NCBI GenBank assembly: GCA_963714035.1
Contig: OY970224.1
Coordinates: forward strand, 2,294,001 to 2,358,000
From: DATFVB01 sp963714035
GTDB taxonomy: Bacteria; Acidobacteriota; Thermoanaerobaculia; UBA5066; DATFVB01
DNA: 64,000 nucleotides
Direction of reading: 5' to 3'
The notes under the pieces were generated by a model. It ran no database searches, was not told where the DNA came from, and saw only the letters and a program-made list of their open reading frames with translations. The position numbers and the translations under genes are program-made. Of the stretch, positions 60,501 to 64,000 are shown piece after piece. How positions within the stretch are numbered: position 1 is the stretch's first letter; the number at the start of each line of letters is the position of its first letter.

Positions 60501-63253
60501 CCGTCAAGGCCTGCGTCGAACGCAACGTCCGATTGCGCGGCGCGGAGACGCCCGCGGCCTTCGGAGCGATTCTCGGAGTTCGCGAGTTCCTCGAGAGCGG
60601 CGCCGATGCCGTCGCCGGAATCCGGGCGGGCTCCGATGGCGAGCTCCTGATCGAGCTCTCGGAATCCCTGCCGATCTATCCCGCGCTGCTGACCGATCCG
60701 CAGACGGGCATCAGCCGGGAAAAGGACGGCCGATTCTTCGGCACCGGTCCGTTCCAGACGGCAGAATGGAGTAAGGATCGGATCGTCCTGGAACGCCATC
60801 CGCTCTGGTGGAAGGCGCCGCCGGCCCTGCTCGACAGCATCGAATTCCGAACGTCGTTGTCCGCGGCGGCGATCGCCTCGGGGCTGCGGTCGGGCGAGAT
60901 CGACCTCGCGCGAGATCTCCTGCCGCAGGACGTCGAAGAGATCTCCCGCGACCCGCGGTTCCGCCCCGGCTTCGTCGAAACGCCGAAGAAGGACACCTAT
61001 TTCATCCTTTTCCAGACCTCGAGCACCGTCGGCTCGAATCCGGCGATGCGCCGGGCCCTGGCGGGCGTCGTCCGGGCCCAGGATCTGGTCTGGAGCACGC
61101 TCGGGCGATTCGCCCTGCCGGCAACCGGGCTCCTTCCCCCCGGAATTCTCGGTCACGATCCCGGCCGCCGCCGGCCGCATCTGGCCCGCGAGAAGGCCGC
61201 CGAGATGGCGGCATCCTCGGGCCTCACCCTTCCGCTGCGACTCAAGGCGTCCGTCCATCCGATATTCCAGGATCGCTGCCGCGCGCTGACGGCCCGGATC
61301 TTTTCCGCCTGGCGCGACCTCGGCGTGGAGGTCGACGTCGAAACGCCGACGATGGCGGAGTTCCTGGAATCGTGGGGGAAGCCGGGAAACGTCGGTCTGA
61401 TGCTCGGCCGATGGAACGCCGACTACGACGACCCGGACAACTTCACCTATTCGCTCTTCCACTCCGGCAACGGGCTCTTGAAGGCGTACTTTTCGAGCCC
61501 GGAGAGCGACCGGCTCCTCGAGGAGGCTCGCTCCGAGAGCCGCCCCGCCGCGCGGGAGGCGCTCTACCGGAAATTCGAGAACGCCCTTCTCGACTCGGAC
61601 GTCATCGTTCCGCTCCTCCACGACGTCGACTACCGGGTGGCCAGCCCGGCCGTCCGGGGGCTCGAGCTCCGCAGCAGCGCCCCGTTCGTCAACTACGCCG
61701 AAATCGGAAAAGTCGCCTCGGTTCCCGAGCCGGCCGAGGCGCCGCTCCGCGCCTGGACCGAAGGAATCGTGCACGTGCCGATCGCGGGCGACTTCAAGGA
61801 GCTCGATCCGGTCTATGCCGATACCGCGCAACAGGTCGAGACGCTTCCGAGCATCTTCGAGGCGCTGACCCGGGACGTCCGGGGAGGGCAGATCGTCCCG
61901 TGGCTCGTCTCCGAATTCGTGGCGGAGGAGGGGGGTCGGAGATTCCGCTTCCGCCTGCGGCCCGGCGTGCGCTTCCACGACGGCCGACGACTCACCTCCC
62001 GGGACGTTCGAGCGAGCTTCGAACGTTTGCTCCAGACGCCGAAGAGCCAGACGCGATTCCTGCTTTCCTCGGTCCGGGGCGCGGATCGGATCATCGCGGG
62101 GCAGGCGACCGAGCTCGAGGGCTTCCGCATCCTCTCGCCATCGGAATTCCTGATCGATCTCGAGCAGCCGATCGCGTTCTTTCCCGCTCTGCTTTCCTAC
62201 CCGGCCCTGGCGATCCTGCCGGAAGGAACGGGCAAGGTGGGTGTCGCATGGCGCGAAGGCTGCGTCGGCACGGGGCCTTTCCGCGTCGTGAGCTTCGAGC
62301 CGGGCCGCCGGCTCGAAACGGAGCGAAACCCGCTGTACTGGCGGGAAGGCCTTCCGAAGAGCGAGGGACTCGTTTTTCACTTCGCCGTGACCCCCGAGAC
62401 GATTCGCAACGAGTTCCTCGCGGGACGATATTCGCTCGCCTCCGACCTGCTCCCCGTCGACGCGGAAGCGTTCCGCCAGAACCCGCTGTACGCGCCGAAC
62501 TACCGGGAAGTCCCCAGACTCACGACCTATTACGTCGCCTTCAATTCTCACAGGGGTTTCTTCGCGGACCCCGAGCGCCGGCGCGGCATGGCCGCGGCGT
62601 TCAGCGCTCCCGAAATCGTCCGGCGCACCCTCGGCCGCATCGCCGTGCCCGCGACGGGGCTCATCCCGCCCGGACTGCTGGGCGCGGACGCCGCTTCCGC
62701 GGTGAAAGACGCTCGGGCGGCCCGCCCCGAAACTGCGTCCGGCGAGCACACCGTCTCGCGGGAGACGACCGAAATCTCCCTCGTCCTGCACCCGGTCTTC
62801 CTCGGGGAGTTCTCGGCGTTCTACACCGAGCTCCGGCAGATCCTGCGCGAAGCGGGATTCGTGCTTCGACCGGTCAACGGAGACTCGATGCCCGAGTTCG
62901 TCGAGGCCACCGGCCGGGGCGATGCCGACCTGTTCATCGGGCGTTGGAACGCCGACTATCCCGATGCCGACACGTTCGTCCACGGCGTCCTTCATTCGCT
63001 GGCGGGCAACAATCGAAATTTCTGCTCGAGCCCCGAAATCGACCGGCTGGTCGAACAGGGGCGCACCGAGCTCGACCCGCGCGCGCGCCATTCGATCTAC
63101 CGGAAGGTCGAAGAGTTGATCGCCCGGGAGGTCCTGATCGTCCCGCTCTTCCACGAGCGCCTCTATCGCTTCGCGCGGCCCGAGATCGAAGGGCTGAACG
63201 TCGGTTTCGGCGTGACGGCGGTGCCTTACGAGGAGCTGCGGATCCGACACTGA
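57590..63253 (+). CDS. Giant Ser/Thr kinase-AAA-TPR-double solute-binding protein
   Basis: 1887 residues. 10-265: protein kinase, GRGGMGVVYRAKD loop, VAVKL Lys, HRDIKPEN (129-136), MDFGLA. 295-700: AAA/NACHT-like ATPase with Walker A GEPGIGKTRLLDEL (326-339) and a DExx-like VLENLHG. 700-880: TPR-like helical repeats. 885-1385: SBP_bac_5 fold (SPGGRLAVGMPNP, LLAESWEVSGDGMKVRLKLR, RPDVRFSDGSPLDA). 1390-1887: a second SBP_bac_5 copy (VSEFVAEEGGRRFRFRLRPG, RNPLYWREGLP). I see no signal peptide or membrane helix, so it is likely cytosolic. The SBP pair probably senses a ligand or peptide and gates the ATPase/kinase, as SgrR uses SBP5 as a sensor. Confidence 0.85.
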   Translation: MIGTRLANRYEILAELGRGGMGVVYRAKDPVLSREVAVKLIPPTTLTPEMEERFQREAQTVAQLDHPAIVSIHDFGNHEGSLFFVMPVVGGTNLRRLLWEKSLVLGDVLEIGIQVAEALDYSHARSVVHRDIKPENIMVAREEGGTLRVRVMDFGLARAASENRLTKTGALVGTVSYFSPEQITSHSFDGRSDIYSLGTVLYECVTGEPPFSGEMQSILYRIVHQIPQPPRAVGANIREELEEIILRCLEKDPARRPQKAGLIAEAIKLHRAKLQADESRRSVVLTPSRLIPRPVLAPFIGRQKEFAELQRRLNSAIAGECQFVVVAGEPGIGKTRLLDELARLAEALNVRVLRGRFIEQDRAFAHQGFCELIQDYFRSKEASTASGERRDFSDLAPELLALFPVLGEIPELRSAAASDSKLSAAAENRRLEDKTAIFELLARTLTRMAGGKPLLLVLENLHGAEASIEALQYVVRRLGPTPTCIVASYRQTEVDKRHPLSRMLDGFQDDPRFASMTLGSFSPSEHRALVESVAGGAKIADSLAQRLLDATEGNPFFTKELVRSMIDTGGMAKDRTGEWNFSGGTAISSENLPATIQQAIEKRIQRLPEELREVLSVASVLGKSFEFRDLETILEGSRDAEDLVERLVREGILEEDRESRGDRLAFASGIVRDVLYSELSRRKRRSLHRKLAEILEKRHAGRLERIYPELVHHFSEGDVPEKTVDYGLKLARRSLDSFSADEAIRAVKTTLEYLEDEEWPGDRALEGDARMLLARAHRLAGNVEGALDESEAAVRVFDREKHPDRSAAALLFAAESAWQERRIDEARRLVERGIEAARSREKSETLWKLLSLAATVANLRGEYQRASSYLAEIERFAPKEKTEEQAISPGGRLAVGMPNPVAATEPSLVQTIEEAEVLRNVFETLLTTDARGNLAPLLAESWEVSGDGMKVRLKLRPDVRFSDGSPLDAVSVKACVERNVRLRGAETPAAFGAILGVREFLESGADAVAGIRAGSDGELLIELSESLPIYPALLTDPQTGISREKDGRFFGTGPFQTAEWSKDRIVLERHPLWWKAPPALLDSIEFRTSLSAAAIASGLRSGEIDLARDLLPQDVEEISRDPRFRPGFVETPKKDTYFILFQTSSTVGSNPAMRRALAGVVRAQDLVWSTLGRFALPATGLLPPGILGHDPGRRRPHLAREKAAEMAASSGLTLPLRLKASVHPIFQDRCRALTARIFSAWRDLGVEVDVETPTMAEFLESWGKPGNVGLMLGRWNADYDDPDNFTYSLFHSGNGLLKAYFSSPESDRLLEEARSESRPAAREALYRKFENALLDSDVIVPLLHDVDYRVASPAVRGLELRSSAPFVNYAEIGKVASVPEPAEAPLRAWTEGIVHVPIAGDFKELDPVYADTAQQVETLPSIFEALTRDVRGGQIVPWLVSEFVAEEGGRRFRFRLRPGVRFHDGRRLTSRDVRASFERLLQTPKSQTRFLLSSVRGADRIIAGQATELEGFRILSPSEFLIDLEQPIAFFPALLSYPALAILPEGTGKVGVAWREGCVGTGPFRVVSFEPGRRLETERNPLYWREGLPKSEGLVFHFAVTPETIRNEFLAGRYSLASDLLPVDAEAFRQNPLYAPNYREVPRLTTYYVAFNSHRGFFADPERRRGMAAAFSAPEIVRRTLGRIAVPATGLIPPGLLGADAASAVKDARAARPETASGEHTVSRETTEISLVLHPVFLGEFSAFYTELRQILREAGFVLRPVNGDSMPEFVEATGRGDADLFIGRWNADYPDADTFVHGVLHSLAGNNRNFCSSPEIDRLVEQGRTELDPRARHSIYRKVEELIAREVLIVPLFHERLYRFARPEIEGLNVGFGVTAVPYEELRIRH

Positions 63254-63592
63254 GCGGCGCGGGAAAACGTCCCTCCCGTCAGCCCGAGTCGAGGCGATCT
63301 GTCATCCCGAGCGAAGCGGCCTGCCGCGCCGACTCGTCCCGCCGAGGCTTCAGCGAAGGAGGAAGCCCTGGCGAAGGCGGGAAGGATCTTCGCCGGCAGG
63401 CGAGTTGCGGGTTGCGAGTGAAGAGTGCGAGACCGGGGCAGATCCTTCGTCGCTTCCGCCTTCGCTCTCCGAGCTACGGCGGACAAGTCGCTCCTCAGGA
63501 TGACAAGGTGGGGAATGTCATCCTGAGCGTAGCGAAGGATCTGCTCCGTCGGTTTTCCGCAACTCGCCAACTCGGAACTCGCCAACTCGTAA
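63254..63592. repeat. Gene-free gap with nested GTCATCCTGAGC repeats
   Basis: At least three copies or parts of the GTCATCCTGAGCG...GAAGGATCTGCC repeat; one (63436-63512) has TCCGCCTTCGCTCTCCGAGC and TACGGCGGACAAG inserted at its apex. A pair of direct repeats CAACTCG is at 63560-63595. No gene. Confidence 0.6.
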
Positions 63593-64000
63593 CTAGTGTT
63601 TCAGCGCCGTCTCCAGCTTCCCGGTGTTCGCGTCCACGATCACCGACAGTCCGCCGCTCTTCGACTGGTCCTTCGTGAAATTCAGGTACCAGAAGGCGCG
63701 TCGCGTCTGCGGCTCGGCATCCGATCCGAGCATGACGGCGTAGCCCTGCGCGATCAGGCTGCCGCCGTGCTCCTTCGCCATCGCGTAGAGCTTCGCGCCG
63801 TCCCGGAAGAAGCCGGGCTTGAGATCCGGAATCCGGCCGGACGGGTTCGGCATCGCGAAGCACGTGAGGTATCCGGCGTTGGTCGAAACGAAGACGCTCT
63901 GCTTCGCGCTCTCCGACCAGAACTGGAGGTTCCAGGCGACCGACGTTCCGTCGGGTTGCAGCGGGCCGAGCACGGTGTTCTCGATCTTCGCCGGGACGGC
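63593..64000 (-). CDS. Partial hypothetical protein, C-terminal end
   Basis: The frame is open to the window edge on the minus strand, so the N terminus is missing; at least 136 codons are visible. WNLQFWSESAKQSVFVSTNA, FFRDGAKLYAMAKEHGGSL and FWYLNFTKDQSKSGGLSVIV are seen; the end TGKLETALKH resembles a PepSY-like or peptidase-propeptide strand. I do not assign a function. Transcribed toward the kinase. Confidence 0.6.
   Translation of the reverse strand, partial: AVPAKIENTVLGPLQPDGTSVAWNLQFWSESAKQSVFVSTNAGYLTCFAMPNPSGRIPDLKPGFFRDGAKLYAMAKEHGGSLIAQGYAVMLGSDAEPQTRRAFWYLNFTKDQSKSGGLSVIVDANTGKLETALKH

Noticed and set aside
56396..63250. Open frame of 2284 codons on the minus strand opposite the giant kinase
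   Set aside because: It is the antisense shadow of a clearly coding gene; GC-rich codon bias leaves the opposite frame open. The translation is Arg/Glu-rich without domains.

Overview
The window is very GC-rich DNA with tightly packed genes, many overlapping by ATGA, GTGA or TTGA. It comes from a Gram-negative, respiratory bacterium: there is an LptD-type outer-membrane LPS assembly protein, MqnD of the futalosine menaquinone route, an MglB/MglA polarity pair, a small SRP RNA in front of dnaX-ybaB-recR, a very large Ser/Thr kinase and a small secreted Cys protein of a kind common in Acidobacteriota. My best guess is an uncultured Acidobacteriota lineage; Myxococcota-like groups are the main alternative. 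This is inferred from gene content only.

Layout. 0.3-6 kb (minus): dTDP-sugar genes rmlA-rmlB-rmlD (no rmlC seen), then a fused isoprenoid-alcohol kinase/phosphate kinase and a UbiA prenyltransferase. 6.6-13.2 kb (minus): lptD, a CoA-transferase whose two subunit genes enclose a tiny PAP2-like membrane ORF, a methyltransferase and a thiolase. 13.4-22.7 kb (plus): zinc-ribbon proteins, a flavin halogenase-like oxidoreductase, an MFS pump, a thioesterase, an M20 amidohydrolase, an SSS symporter and envelope proteins. 22.9-31.3 kb: LysR regulator, isochorismatase-like hydrolase, M13 peptidase with an altered zinc motif, acyl-CoA dehydrogenase, metal amidohydrolase and 3-hydroxyacyl-CoA dehydrogenase. 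31.3-38.6 kb: mqnD, a 22-codon lysine-rich mini-gene with its own promoter and terminator, a PadR regulator, mglBA, recR-ybaB-dnaX and SRP RNA. 38.8-52 kb: tRNA-Ser, a possible copper monooxygenase-like secreted protein, an anion permease, an NDP-forming acyl-CoA synthetase, two GT-C-like membrane proteins, GH127 and P450. 52-64 kb: a metallo-beta-lactamase fold protein, a fused E1 alpha/beta 2-oxoacid dehydrogenase, TauE, tandem USP, and a 1887-residue kinase-AAA-TPR-(SBP5)2 protein; the window ends inside a further minus-strand gene.

Metabolically the window leans to acyl-CoA and branched-chain acid catabolism (CoA-transferase, thiolase, acyl-CoA and 3-hydroxyacyl-CoA dehydrogenases, E1, ADP-forming synthetase), with quinone and isoprenoid chemistry and envelope-sugar synthesis.

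The most striking content is non-coding. Nearly every larger gap holds members of several dispersed hairpin families. Family A (four copies, 273-274 bp) has a conserved core closed by a 16-28 bp terminal stem whose sequence differs between copies while both arms stay complementary. Family B (about 120 bp, at least nine copies) has a conserved apical sequence and conserved flanking motifs separated by stems that differ but stay paired. In two places an A element sits in the apical part of a B element, and an empty B site shows the junction. These elements behave like structured, mobile intergenic units and are the leading candidates for something undescribed.
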